Shown: positions 35,117-43,659 of the stretch, in pieces
How the letters are laid out: each line of letters starts with the position of its first letter
Position numbering within the stretch: the stretch's first letter is position 1
DNA from: Lachnospiraceae bacterium KGMB03038
GTDB lineage: Bacteria; Bacillota; Clostridia; Lachnospirales; Lachnospiraceae
Direction of reading: 5' to 3'
Assembly: GCA_007361935.1 (NCBI GenBank)
Contig: CP041667.1
Coordinates: 2,942,501-3,006,500, forward strand
Length of the DNA: 64,000 nucleotides
Position numbers and translations under genes: made by a program
The notes under the pieces: generated by a model
Seen by the model: only the letters and a program-made list of their open reading frames with translations
The model's database searches: none
Told to the model about the DNA's origin: nothing

Positions 35117-36259
35117 TTAAAATAGTCGGCTTAAAATCCTGATATACCGCAAATATTTTTCAATCTCTACGTACTCGTTGGGTTTATGCGCCATTTCATC
35201 CTGCCCTGGTCCCAGGAGAATGACTGGGACCTCTGCCTGATCCCTTATCAGAATCGATGCATCAGTAAAAAAATGGATACCGGTATGTTCTACGCTTCCC
35301 GCCTCATACCGAATCGCCCGTTCAATGCGTTTCACCCATCCATTTCCCGGATCAGTCTCTATGGCTTTACGGTTATTTTCTAAGCGAAGTTCCATCCTAA
35401 GCTGTTCTCTGCTTTTTTCAATCAAAGATGCCCGGATCTCTTGAGTCCACTTAAGCACTGTTTCTGCCCCGATCCCAGGAACTGTGCGGATATCCATACG
35501 GATTTCCGCTTCATCTGGCGTCATATTTGGAGCAATCCCTCCCAAGATCCCTGTGATCTGGATTGTAGGCCTGCCCAATAGTTCATGCTCATAGTCCGCA
35601 AGCCTTTTTTTCAATTCCTGAAAAAGAGCGATCCCATACTCCACAGCATTGATCCCCTGCTGCGGATATGCGCCATGGCTGGTCTTCCCGTGAATCAATG
35701 CTTTGAGCCAGATACAGCCTTTTTGGGCTATCCCAATCCGGCCCCCGGTGGGCTCCCCGATCAGCAGAAGGGAAACATCCTCCATCAAATACTCTTTCAG
35801 GATCTGCTCTGCTCCCAGCCCGCCTTTTTCTTCATCACAAGTAGCAAAAAAATAAATCGTCTGCCGCGGCACATGGCCCTTTTTCTTCATCTGTCCCAAA
35901 GCATAGACCATCGCCGCAAGGCCGCTTTTCATATCACTTGCGCCTCTGGCGTAGATACAGCCATGTTTCTTCGAGGGCTGGTCCGGCTGGGTATTCCATT
36001 CAGACAATTTCCCATAGGGCACCGTGTCCAGATGCCCGTTCCAGACCACTTTCTCACTTGTCTTTCCCTCTAGTACAGCCACCACATTGGCATGTTTTTT
36101 ATCAATCTCCTGAACTACTGCATTCACACCACAGTCTTTCAGATAATCTGCCAGAAACCAGGCCAGCTTTCCTTCGTTATCTACACCATTGACACTAGGG
36201 ATACTCAACACCTGATTTAAGAATTCTTCTTCGCTGTACTGTTTCATCTCATTTTCCAT
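35117..36259 (-). CDS. M20-family amidohydrolase (ArgE/DapE type)
   Basis: A 380-residue zinc peptidase/deacylase of the M20 family. Visible metal-site motifs are VWNGHLDTVPYG, GASDMKSGLAAMVYA, TCDEEKGGLGAEQ and LIGEPTG, with the dimerisation domain containing KTSHGAYPQQGINAVEYG and the final LGPGQDEMAHKPNEYVEIE. Family members cleave N-acyl groups or dipeptides; the substrate here is unknown. It is the ninth gene of the ECF operon, followed by lacI after about 108 bp. It differs clearly from the second M20 protein at 38332-39618. Confidence 0.88.
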   Translation of the reverse strand: MENEMKQYSEEEFLNQVLSIPSVNGVDNEGKLAWFLADYLKDCGVNAVVQEIDKKHANVVAVLEGKTSEKVVWNGHLDTVPYGKLSEWNTQPDQPSKKHGCIYARGASDMKSGLAAMVYALGQMKKKGHVPRQTIYFFATCDEEKGGLGAEQILKEYLMEDVSLLLIGEPTGGRIGIAQKGCIWLKALIHGKTSHGAYPQQGINAVEYGIALFQELKKRLADYEHELLGRPTIQITGILGGIAPNMTPDEAEIRMDIRTVPGIGAETVLKWTQEIRASLIEKSREQLRMELRLENNRKAIETDPGNGWVKRIERAIRYEAGSVEHTGIHFFTDASILIRDQAEVPVILLGPGQDEMAHKPNEYVEIEKYLRYIRILSRLF

Positions 36260-36271
36260 CCTATCTGCCGC

Positions 36272-37012
36272 TTATCTTGTCAGCCAGTCCATAATTCCTT
36301 GCCATACTTTGTCATATTCGTCCCACTGGCAGAATTCCATTGGTGCCCAATGAGGAGCGCAGTCAGATGTAAATACAGCGCTTTTTCCTTTGCCATATTC
36401 TCCAAAAGCGATGAATGGGTCTTCTCCAACCGTAACCGCCAACTCCGCCTCTGGTTTCAAGATGGTTTTATTATATCCCAATACTTCCGGCCATTCTGAC
36501 TGAATTTCCTTCAATGCCTCATGCTCTTTAACTGTCACTGGACGGATACCCTCGCAGCGCTCCATTCTGTCATCCACTGTCAAAACCTCTACCGGCAGGA
36601 CTTCCTGTACCGCCGTATCATGCCATTTTCCTTTTGCATCCACACCGGAGAAGGTCAGATACCCGCCTATCATCAAGAGACTTCCCCCATCCAGCACATA
36701 GTCCCGGATCAGATTTGCCCGGTTCGGCCGCTTCTCGCTCCTAGTAAATGTAGCGGAGGGAAGCAGAAGCGTATTTGCTCCAATGTCTGACAGAATCACA
36801 CAATCATAGTCTTTCAGTTCCTCCATTGTAAATGGAAACTTTTCAATCGCTTCATGATTTGGTAAAAACGTCACTTCATAGCCGCCTTTTTCCAGCGCTT
36901 CAACAAGCCATTTCTCTCCGGTCTCATAAACCGACGTATAAAAACTATCAAATCCTTTCACATGGGTGGTATAGCTCACCCATGATTCTCCTGCAAGTAA
37001 TACTTTCTTCAT
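36272..37012 (-). CDS. Class-I glutamine-amidotransferase-like protein (PF07090 type)
   Basis: A 246-residue cytoplasmic protein of the GATase1-like family often listed as putative glutamine amidotransferase (DUF1355/PF07090). The flavodoxin-like core is seen in KKVLLAGESWVSYTTHVKGFD, YDCVILSDIGANTLLL, YVLDGGSLLMIGGYLTFSG and KSAVFTSDCAPHWAP. A canonical Cys-His-Glu amidotransferase triad is not evident, since GGYLTF lacks the nucleophile-elbow Cys. It may therefore bind rather than hydrolyse, or use another mechanism. It lies 12 bp before the 35117 M20 gene and 36 bp after the amidohydrolase gene. Confidence 0.72.
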   Translation of the reverse strand: MKKVLLAGESWVSYTTHVKGFDSFYTSVYETGEKWLVEALEKGGYEVTFLPNHEAIEKFPFTMEELKDYDCVILSDIGANTLLLPSATFTRSEKRPNRANLIRDYVLDGGSLLMIGGYLTFSGVDAKGKWHDTAVQEVLPVEVLTVDDRMERCEGIRPVTVKEHEALKEIQSEWPEVLGYNKTILKPEAELAVTVGEDPFIAFGEYGKGKSAVFTSDCAPHWAPMEFCQWDEYDKVWQGIMDWLTR

Positions 37013-37048
37013 AATCCTTTATCCACCTTTCTTCACGATTCATTTCAA

Positions 37049-38347
37049 TTATGACTGGTAGAGAGGCAACCCTCCCACTCCCATTTCCTGATGTGTTCCA
37101 AACCGGCTCACCCAGTATCCTGCATGTCCTGAACCGCGCAGGCAACGGTTTTCAAAAGCCGTAAGATGCCCATTGGTCACTACATAGGTGGCCTGCTTAT
37201 CATCCACATCTACCACTGTAAGGTTAGCATAGGAACCTGGGGACAGATTCCCATAACGTTTCCATTCCTGACAGCCAGTCCGTATAGCCAGCAACTTGGC
37301 CGGATTGGCAGTCATCGTCGCCACTGCGCTCTGACGGTCCAGCACTTGATCCTGGATCAGTTCCAGAATACAGGGAATATTATCTCTGGTATCTCCAAAT
37401 CCTTTCATTGTAGACTGATTCTGTCCATCAGATACCAGAATCTTAATTTCTCTATCGGCCACCGCTTGCAGCGCAATCTCCTGTGCTTTCCTGTCGATCT
37501 GCAGTCCTTCTCTGCTGCCTCTGCCTCTGCGGAGCATGGTGGTTACAAATTCCCCTGTAATATGATCTTGTCTGCACAGATCTATCACTTTTTTCATAGC
37601 TTTTACCGGATCTCCATGGGTTCCGCAGCCTACTGCACTGGCATGCCCCAAATGAACAGCTCTCCCATCCGCCAGATCACAGATTCTTTCCGTATGGCGA
37701 ATGTCCTGTGTATGAGACATAAATACCAGGCCGGCCTCTTCTGTAATCTGAAACAACTGCCGTATCTTCTCATCCGGAAGAAGGAAATGCCCCATATGTT
37801 CTTTAATTCCCACCGCATAGGGAGCCGTTTCATTGGTAATCCAGTTCCGGCTTAGCTTCTGATCCTTTCGTTCTTTGGAAAGCTCTCCTTTGAAGAGTTG
37901 GATCAGTTCTTCTGTATCCAGCATCGTTCCAAGTACATTGGCTCCTCCAATATAGGCTCCCAAGTTGATGGGAAGCCCTCTGTCAACCTCAGCCCCTAAA
38001 AGAGCTGGCGTCATAAATGTGTTTCCAGCCCCCGGTGTCAGCCCCATCGTTACACCATCCTCCACGGCCCCCCAGGCCGTCCGGGTATCAAACTCATAGA
38101 GGTCGCTGATATGCAGATGCATATCGATCAAGCCTGGCCATACTTCCAGTCCCCGGCAGTCAATCACCCGGTCCTCTGGCAGACAGCTGGCTTCTAGTAC
38201 TACATCCTGAATCTGGTCTTTCTCAATGACCACATCCCGTATCTCCTCCAAACGGCTGGCGGGATCTATCACCAACCCTCCTTTTAAGATTAAACGCCCT
38301 TTCCTTTCGTGGGCTTTTAGTATCCCATAGTCTAATGTTCCGTACAT
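37049..38347 (-). CDS. Amidohydrolase-superfamily enzyme (dihydroorotase/D-aminoacylase-like)
   Basis: A roughly 432-residue TIM-barrel metal hydrolase. The first metal motif is GLIDMHLHISD, with FMSHTQDIRHTERICDL, VHLGHASAVGCGTHGDP and KILVSDGQNQS supplying later ligands (His, His, Asp). A C-terminal small beta domain begins near PGSYANLTVVDVDD. Substrates of relatives are cyclic amides, hydantoins or N-acyl-D-amino acids. The start is placed at ATG 38347, within the end of the preceding M20 gene; a further upstream ATG at 38359 is possible. Part of the ECF operon. Confidence 0.82.
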   Translation of the reverse strand: MYGTLDYGILKAHERKGRLILKGGLVIDPASRLEEIRDVVIEKDQIQDVVLEASCLPEDRVIDCRGLEVWPGLIDMHLHISDLYEFDTRTAWGAVEDGVTMGLTPGAGNTFMTPALLGAEVDRGLPINLGAYIGGANVLGTMLDTEELIQLFKGELSKERKDQKLSRNWITNETAPYAVGIKEHMGHFLLPDEKIRQLFQITEEAGLVFMSHTQDIRHTERICDLADGRAVHLGHASAVGCGTHGDPVKAMKKVIDLCRQDHITGEFVTTMLRRGRGSREGLQIDRKAQEIALQAVADREIKILVSDGQNQSTMKGFGDTRDNIPCILELIQDQVLDRQSAVATMTANPAKLLAIRTGCQEWKRYGNLSPGSYANLTVVDVDDKQATYVVTNGHLTAFENRCLRGSGHAGYWVSRFGTHQEMGVGGLPLYQS

Positions 38348-39618
38348 GCGTCTGCCCACTCCAAAATTAGATTGGCATAAATCTTAATTGCATCCAGATA
38401 CTGTTCTACCGTCACATATTCATTGACCGCATGACACTGTTCCAGAGACCCAGGCCCATACTGCAGAGTCGGGCATTTCACGATATTGTACCAGGTACGG
38501 GAATCACAGCCAGCCGGAGATCCTACAATCTTCACATCCCTTCCCACCGCATTTTTATATGCCGTTTTGAAGGAATCTACGAAAGGATGTGTCAAATCCA
38601 TTTCGAATGGATTTCCCGTCTGGTAGATGCTGATCTTCGGCTTATGCTCGGACAGCCATTCGTCTCCCTCACAGCGCTTCAGAATCGCATTCGTATATTC
38701 TTCCACCACCTGCTCATGGCTCATCAATCTTGGCAGATAATGAACACAAGTCTTAAAGCAGCAGTAATCCGGTATCGTAGAACCAGCTTCTCCACCGTAA
38801 ATCACGCCCACATTACTGGACGGAGGCGGAAGAAGCGGATGTTTATACTTTAACAGCCAGCGATGCTCCAGCTCGTCAATTGCTTCCATCAGCTTATACG
38901 CCTTCTCAATTGCGTTAACCCCTGCAAGTTTTAATCCTGAGTGTACTGCGATCCCTTCTACCTCTACCTGAAAGAATACCCATCCCATATGGGCCGCGAT
39001 CAATTCGTAATTGGTTGGCTCACATACTACCACCGCATCAGCCTTCACGCCGCTCATAGCTGCGCAGAGAGATCCGTTTCCGCCTCCCTCTTCATCGCAT
39101 ACAGAAGCATATTTGACTGTAACCGGAAGCTCGATGCCTGCGTCCTTCAGCAGTGCGGTAGCCATAACAGATGCCATCAGCCCTGCTTTCATATCTGCCA
39201 CGCCAAGTCCTGTAATCCGATTCTCGATCACTTGGGGATTTAGCGGCGGAATAACCCAGTGCTCTTCATTTTCTGCCGGCATATGGTCAATATGCCCATT
39301 GAATAAAATAGATTTCTCCTGTTTCCCCTGGAAGGTTGCATACACATTATAGCGGTTCTCATAATTATGTCCCGTATTTCCCTCCCGGTAAAGCTCTTTA
39401 CACTTTAAGATACTCTCTTCTTTTAAGGGATCTTTCTCTACTTTATCCGCTCCCAGTTCCTGAAACAGTTCTGCCATATAATCCTGACCGGCCGCTTCCA
39501 ACCCGCCTTCAATCCCGTGGCCAATATCATGGGTATCGATACTGACTAATTTCAGCAGACAATCAATATATTTCTGCTTATTGGCTTCCAGCGCTTCTTG
39601 AATTCTCTTGTCTTCCAT
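38332..39618 (-). CDS. M20-family metallopeptidase/deacylase
   Basis: A 428-residue M20-family protein of the ArgE/DapE branch. Metal motifs are FNGHIDHMPAENEEHW, GLGVADMKAGLMASVMA, SVCDEEGGGNGSLCA, VVCEPTNYEL and the C-terminal LQYGPGSLEQCHAVNEYV, with the dimerisation-domain histidine in GIAVHSGLKLAGVNA. It is one of two M20 enzymes in the operon, and their sequences are divergent, suggesting two different amide bonds are cut. It lies 11 bp after the SGNH hydrolase and overlaps the amidohydrolase gene. Confidence 0.88.
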   Translation of the reverse strand: MEDKRIQEALEANKQKYIDCLLKLVSIDTHDIGHGIEGGLEAAGQDYMAELFQELGADKVEKDPLKEESILKCKELYREGNTGHNYENRYNVYATFQGKQEKSILFNGHIDHMPAENEEHWVIPPLNPQVIENRITGLGVADMKAGLMASVMATALLKDAGIELPVTVKYASVCDEEGGGNGSLCAAMSGVKADAVVVCEPTNYELIAAHMGWVFFQVEVEGIAVHSGLKLAGVNAIEKAYKLMEAIDELEHRWLLKYKHPLLPPPSSNVGVIYGGEAGSTIPDYCCFKTCVHYLPRLMSHEQVVEEYTNAILKRCEGDEWLSEHKPKISIYQTGNPFEMDLTHPFVDSFKTAYKNAVGRDVKIVGSPAGCDSRTWYNIVKCPTLQYGPGSLEQCHAVNEYVTVEQYLDAIKIYANLILEWADACTEH

Positions 39619-39629
39619 GATGTCCTCCT

Positions 39630-40262
39630 TTATTTCTGTTCTATATCTCTCGATAATTCTTCTATCTTTTTTGCCACTGCCTCCGCCAGCTTTGCATGCT
39701 CCTCAGCCGGGAGATGGATGCCATCATAATCCCCAGCCTTTACAAATTTTCCCGTTTCCAGGAATGTCCATCCCATTTCATCTGCCATTTTCCGCAAATA
39801 TCCCGGAAGCCGTCTGCTTTTTTCTTCTGCGTATCTTCCAAATTCGTCCCGAAATGGACTCTTTTCTAATTCTCGGATCGGCGCCGGTGACAAAATCAGG
39901 ATCTTGGCTCCTTTCTCCTGAAACACTTTGGCTACCGCTTTCACATTTTCTGCAATATCGGCCGGTTCTGAGGTATATTCGTCCTTACAGTCATTGGTCC
40001 CCAACATCACCGCAGCTACAGAGAGAGGGGCATTTACCTCAGCACATACCCGGGCTTCCAGATATCCATTGACAAATGCTTCCGTTGCGCTCTCATGCCG
40101 GGTAGTACGCCCGCATAGTCCGTTTTCAACAACCTGAAAATCTGCTCCAAGTTTATCCTGAAGAATGCCCGGCCACCTTTGTTTCCAAGGGATTCTTCCG
40201 TCCGTCTTCGGTTCGTATCCCCAGGTATTCGAATCTCCGTAACATAAAACCGTCTTCATCAT
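39630..40262 (-). CDS. SGNH/GDSL-family hydrolase
   Basis: A 210-residue esterase/acylhydrolase of the SGNH family. The nucleophile block is VLCYGDSNTWGYEP (Ser in GDSN), block II has the conserved Gly in VENGLCGRTT, block III is MLGTNDCKD, and block V is DYDGIHLPAEEH (Asp-x-x-His). It is cytoplasmic, since no signal peptide is seen. It overlaps the second ECF ATPase gene by 4 bp (ATGA), so transport and ester cleavage are tightly coupled. The substrate is unknown; deacylation of an imported ester is a reasonable guess. Confidence 0.88.
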   Translation of the reverse strand: MMKTVLCYGDSNTWGYEPKTDGRIPWKQRWPGILQDKLGADFQVVENGLCGRTTRHESATEAFVNGYLEARVCAEVNAPLSVAAVMLGTNDCKDEYTSEPADIAENVKAVAKVFQEKGAKILILSPAPIRELEKSPFRDEFGRYAEEKSRRLPGYLRKMADEMGWTFLETGKFVKAGDYDGIHLPAEEHAKLAEAVAKKIEELSRDIEQK

Positions 40263-41065
40263 TTTCTGCTTTCCCAGCGTTCTACAAAGTCCGCCGCATT
40301 TAAAATATCACTCCCCAGCCCCAGCTCTTCTGCAATAGCTCCAATCTCGGTTCGTTTGATCTTACTTTCCTTTAATATTTCATCCTGACTGAAGATTTCT
40401 TGTGCCGTGCCGTCTGCGATAATATGTTTATTCGCCATAGCTACTACTCTCTTGAAATTATCGGCCGCGAATTCCATGTCGTGAGTAATCGTAATCACAC
40501 CAATTTCTTTTTCTTCCAAAATGTTCAAAAGGTCTGAAAGGATCTTGATTCCTTTCAAATCCTGCCCAGCGGTAGGCTCGTCCAGGATAATATACTGTGG
40601 TTCCGTTGCTAAAATCGCTGCAATCGTAACAAATTTCCGGATAACATAAGGAATCTCGAAGGGATTTTTGTCCAGAAATCGTTCGATTTTCATGATTCCA
40701 GCCGCTTCCTCTACCTTTCTTTTGATCTCTTTTTCAGAACATTTATAATATTTAGGCATATAAGCAATCTCTGCATAAACGGACTGATTAAAGATTTGAT
40801 CGTCTGGATTTTGAAATACATATCCCACGTGTCGGGCAATCTGAGCTGTGGTATAGTCTTTCGTATTCTTGCCGTCTACCAGCACATCTCCTTTGGTGGG
40901 TTTATGCAGACCATTCATCATTTTTACCGCCGTTGTTTTCCCTGCGCCATTCTGTCCTACGATTGCCACCCGCTCTCCTCGTTTTACCGTCAGGTTTAAA
41001 TCTTCATTGGCGAGAAATCCGTTGGGGTACTCAAAATATGCATGTTTTAACTCAATCTGATTCAC
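40259..41065 (-). CDS. ECF transporter ATP-binding protein A' with degenerate signature motif
   Basis: A 268-residue ABC ATPase of an energy-coupling-factor transporter. The Walker A motif is GQNGAGKTT, the Q-loop is GYVFQNPDDQIF, and Walker B is YIILDEPTAGQD, followed by the switch histidine in ITHDMEF. The ABC signature, normally LSGGQ, is replaced by a segment reading FEIPYVIRKFVTIAA, so this subunit has a non-canonical site. The start is GTG at 41065, overlapping the stop of the first ATPase gene (GTGA); the longer frame to 41101 lacks a ribosome site. It pairs with the 41062 ATPase. Confidence 0.88.
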   Translation of the reverse strand: MNQIELKHAYFEYPNGFLANEDLNLTVKRGERVAIVGQNGAGKTTAVKMMNGLHKPTKGDVLVDGKNTKDYTTAQIARHVGYVFQNPDDQIFNQSVYAEIAYMPKYYKCSEKEIKRKVEEAAGIMKIERFLDKNPFEIPYVIRKFVTIAAILATEPQYIILDEPTAGQDLKGIKILSDLLNILEEKEIGVITITHDMEFAADNFKRVVAMANKHIIADGTAQEIFSQDEILKESKIKRTEIGAIAEELGLGSDILNAADFVERWESRK

Positions 41066-41913
41066 TGCTGCTCCATCCTTTCCCTCAATAATCTCACACA
41101 TTCTTCCTTCGTCACCGGAATATGCGGTAATGTGATCCCATGCTTCTCCAGCTCTTTACTAAGAAAGACCGCTTGTGGAAGCATCGCTCCTTTTTCCAGG
41201 AGAGAAAAATCACTTAAGACCTCCTCTGCCGGCCCTTTTGCCTGAATCGTTCCATCTCCGATCACGATTACTTCATCAGCATATTCCGCCAGAAGATCCA
41301 CTTTATGCTCTACCAGGACAATGGTCTTGCCTTCTTCTTTCAACATTCGTATGATCTCAAAAATTCCCTCTGTTCCTGCCGGATCCAACTGTGAAGTTGG
41401 CTCGTCTATCACAAAGATATCCATATCCATAGCAATAATTGAGGCAAAAGCTACTTTCTGCCGCTGGCCTCCAGAAAGCCGGTTCGGATCATTCTCAAGC
41501 AAATGCTCAATCTTTAAAAGTTCTGCAATCTCAACGACTCTCCGGATCATTTTTTCTTTCGGCACACCTAGATTTTCCAGACCTAGCGCAATTTCCTCAA
41601 AAACAGTTTTACGCACGCCGCTGATCTGGGTGAAAGGATTCTGGAAAATATATCCCATCTTTGTAGAAAGAACGTTCTCATCAATACTGCGGATATCTTC
41701 TCCTTCTACTAGCGCCTCGCCTTCCAGCTTCCCTTGATAGAAATGAGGAACCAACCCACGGAGAAGATTACAGAACGTAGTCTTTCCTCCCGCGTTCTCT
41801 CCGATCACCCCGTAGAATTTCCCTCTCTCCAGCGTACAATTTACACTTTTCAGCGCCGGCTCTTTCGCCAGAGGGTAGGTATATGTAACATTTTTTAATT
41901 CTATAAGATGCAT
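41062..41913 (-). CDS. ECF transporter ATP-binding protein A
   Basis: A 283-residue ABC ATPase with a canonical composition: Walker A GENAGGKTT (note the Gly-Gly rather than Gly-Ser before Lys), Q-loop GYIFQNPFTQISG, signature RLSGGQRQK, Walker B IFVIDEPTSQLD and switch VEHKVD. It forms a heterodimer with the A' subunit and powers the S/T membrane module. It overlaps ecfT by 13 bp and the A' gene by 4 bp. GGGAGGATTGTGTT precedes its ATG. Confidence 0.92.
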   Translation of the reverse strand: MHLIELKNVTYTYPLAKEPALKSVNCTLERGKFYGVIGENAGGKTTFCNLLRGLVPHFYQGKLEGEALVEGEDIRSIDENVLSTKMGYIFQNPFTQISGVRKTVFEEIALGLENLGVPKEKMIRRVVEIAELLKIEHLLENDPNRLSGGQRQKVAFASIIAMDMDIFVIDEPTSQLDPAGTEGIFEIIRMLKEEGKTIVLVEHKVDLLAEYADEVIVIGDGTIQAKGPAEEVLSDFSLLEKGAMLPQAVFLSKELEKHGITLPHIPVTKEECVRLLRERMEQQ

Positions 41914-42695
41914 AACACAATCCTCCCTACGATCAATGCGGCAAACGCAAGATCAAATAAAATCACAACCGCTTTCTCTTTCCCACTCACCTTAGGAAGC
42001 TCAGACAGAAATGTATGTTCCACTGGTGCGGAGAACGCTCTCGCATCCATGGCGATAGACTTTTCCTCCGTGCTGGAAATCGCATTTAAGACCAAAGGCC
42101 CCATCACCGGAATATACGCCTTGGCTCTCTGGAATACATTTCCTTCTGTCTCGATTCCTCTCGCCTTCTGTGATTCCATAATAATTTTCGCATTCTGTCC
42201 CAGATCTGTGATAGTCTGGAAAGAAGAAAGGATCACGAAGGAAACCATATGAGAAACCCCTTTTTGTTCCAGCATATAAGTTAGATCCTCCATCGGCGTC
42301 ATCTTTACGAACAAAATGAAGGCGCCGCTGAATGCCAGTACCAAAGCAACGATATTTAAACCAGACTGGATACTTTCTGTAGTTATACAGATCCCCCAAA
42401 TCTGATAGAGTACGTGTTCTCCCGGCGAGAACGCCGCTTTTACCAGGAACAGAAATACGCCAAACAGGAGCAGTACCTTCCAGTACAGGGAAAAGAAGGA
42501 ACGGAAACAGCCTGCTGCCGCTGAAATCAATATGAAGATAATAACCATGGCAAATCCGTAGATAAAATTCTGTACAATAAATGGAGATAATCCCAAGACC
42601 AAAAGCAGATTCGCCTTACTCAAAGGATTCAGATCCCGGATAGGATTACCGGTTCTTTTAGGCTCCATATATTTTTTCGCAAAATCGTAATTCAT
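41901..42695 (-). CDS. ECF transporter transmembrane protein T
   Basis: A 264-residue EcfT-type membrane protein with about five helices. The two coupling-helix signatures, each containing the Ala-Arg-Gly/Ala motif, are ESQKARGIETEG and AMDARAFSA. T proteins tie the substrate-binding S component to the ATPase pair. It starts 63 bp after the S-component gene behind GGGAGG and overlaps the first ATPase gene. The gene order S-T-A-A' in one operon identifies this as a group-I (dedicated) ECF system rather than a shared module. Confidence 0.9.
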   Translation of the reverse strand: MNYDFAKKYMEPKRTGNPIRDLNPLSKANLLLVLGLSPFIVQNFIYGFAMVIIFILISAAAGCFRSFFSLYWKVLLLFGVFLFLVKAAFSPGEHVLYQIWGICITTESIQSGLNIVALVLAFSGAFILFVKMTPMEDLTYMLEQKGVSHMVSFVILSSFQTITDLGQNAKIIMESQKARGIETEGNVFQRAKAYIPVMGPLVLNAISSTEEKSIAMDARAFSAPVEHTFLSELPKVSGKEKAVVILFDLAFAALIVGRIVLCIL

Positions 42696-42758
42696 AAAGT
42701 ACCTCCCGCTTTAAAGAATTTGCAGCCATGCCGCTGTATCAGCATGACTGCCCCCTTC

Positions 42759-43349
42759 CTAGTCCTCTTTAATAAAATATTTTCCATTCGGAAGTTTTAC
42801 AACAAATCTTGCCGGCATTGCCTTTAATACAAAGAAAATAATGATCAGGCAAATAATCTTGTCGGTTAATTCAGAAGTCAGTTCGCTGACAAATGTAGCC
42901 GGAACCACGTCCCATCCAGCAGCCATCAGAGTTGTCACGATCACACTGGCTCCCGTCCCTACAAATCCACCATAAAGGGTAGCCGTGATCGGCACTGCGA
43001 TACAGGTACTGATGATTCCAATCATGATACCGTTCAAAGGCGCTTTCCAAAATGCAGAGAACATGCCTTTCTTAGCCATCAGATTAGCCAGAACACCAAA
43101 CAGCATTCCAATCACGGTGTAAGGCAGCAATGTTGGCAGAGAAATTGCATTAATCAATCCGCAGCCAAGTCCTACTAATAGACCTGGTCCCCATCCGCAA
43201 AGAGCGCCGACCACAAAAGTTCCAATACTATCTAAGAATACCGGAAGTTTTAAAAGTACAGCCAGCTGGCCTCCTACTACATTTACCGCAATTCCGATTG
43301 GGATCAAAAAGATTGCCAGTTTATTCAGTTTTTGTTTCTGTGTACTCAT
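42759..43349 (-). CDS. ECF transporter substrate-specific (S) component
   Basis: A 196-residue membrane protein with about six helices and no soluble domain. It has an N-terminal IFLIPIGIAVNVVGGQLAVLLKLPVFLDSIGTFVVGALCG segment, the style of ECF S components for vitamins or small solutes. I cannot assign the ligand from sequence. Placement with hydrolases and a ribokinase makes a vitamin-like conjugate, nucleoside-like or acylated compound possible, but this is inference. The start is ATG 43349 after AAAAGGAGGAAAACAAA; 12 extra upstream codons are rejected. It is the first gene of the LacI-controlled operon. Confidence 0.82.
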   Translation of the reverse strand: MSTQKQKLNKLAIFLIPIGIAVNVVGGQLAVLLKLPVFLDSIGTFVVGALCGWGPGLLVGLGCGLINAISLPTLLPYTVIGMLFGVLANLMAKKGMFSAFWKAPLNGIMIGIISTCIAVPITATLYGGFVGTGASVIVTTLMAAGWDVVPATFVSELTSELTDKIICLIIIFFVLKAMPARFVVKLPNGKYFIKED

Positions 43350-43400
43350 TTTGTTTTCCTCCTTTTCTCTCTCGCGCGGTCTCACAACGCATTTTCGTTT

Positions 43401-43416
43401 GGTAAACCGTTTTTCC
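43401..43416 (-). promoter_or_regulatory. LacI-family operator of the ECF/M20 operon
   Basis: GGAAAAACGGTTTACC is a 16-bp dyad with central CG (halves GGAAAAAC and GGTAAACC, 6 of 8 positions identical), the usual form of LacI-family sites. It lies at about +10 to +25 of the promoter at 43433-43461, where binding would block elongation. The regulator is probably the LacI protein encoded at 33947-35008. Confidence 0.7.
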
Positions 43417-43432
43417 TTTTATCTATGTACAG

Positions 43433-43461
43433 ATTATAACTTGATTTTTTATTGTTTTCAA
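43433..43461 (-). promoter_or_regulatory. Sigma-A promoter of the ECF/M20 operon
   Basis: TTGAAA (43456-43461), a 17-bp spacer and a perfect TATAAT (43433-43438), about 85 bp before the S-component ATG. The rest of 43462-43599 is very AT-rich and shows no gene. Confidence 0.75.
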
Positions 43462-43599
43462 CTGGGAAAATTCACCGATTTGGTAGATTTATTTTATCCT
43501 ATTTACACAAATAAAAGTTTTTTTATTGTAATTTTATACAAATTATTTCCTCGTTTTTGTTTATATTTACTTTTTGATAAATCGTTTTACTCATCTAAC

Positions 43600-43638
43600 A
43601 AAAAAGACAGCCAAAAATACTTTGCTTTTTTGACTGTC
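43600..43638 (-). terminator. Intrinsic terminator after the P-type ATPase gene
   Basis: On the minus strand GACAGTCAAAAA pairs with TTTTTGGCTGTC, followed by TTTTTTG. It starts 21 bp after the ATPase stop and precedes the ECF operon promoter. Confidence 0.7.
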
Positions 43639-43659
43639 ATCTCTTTCTTTTATAAAATT

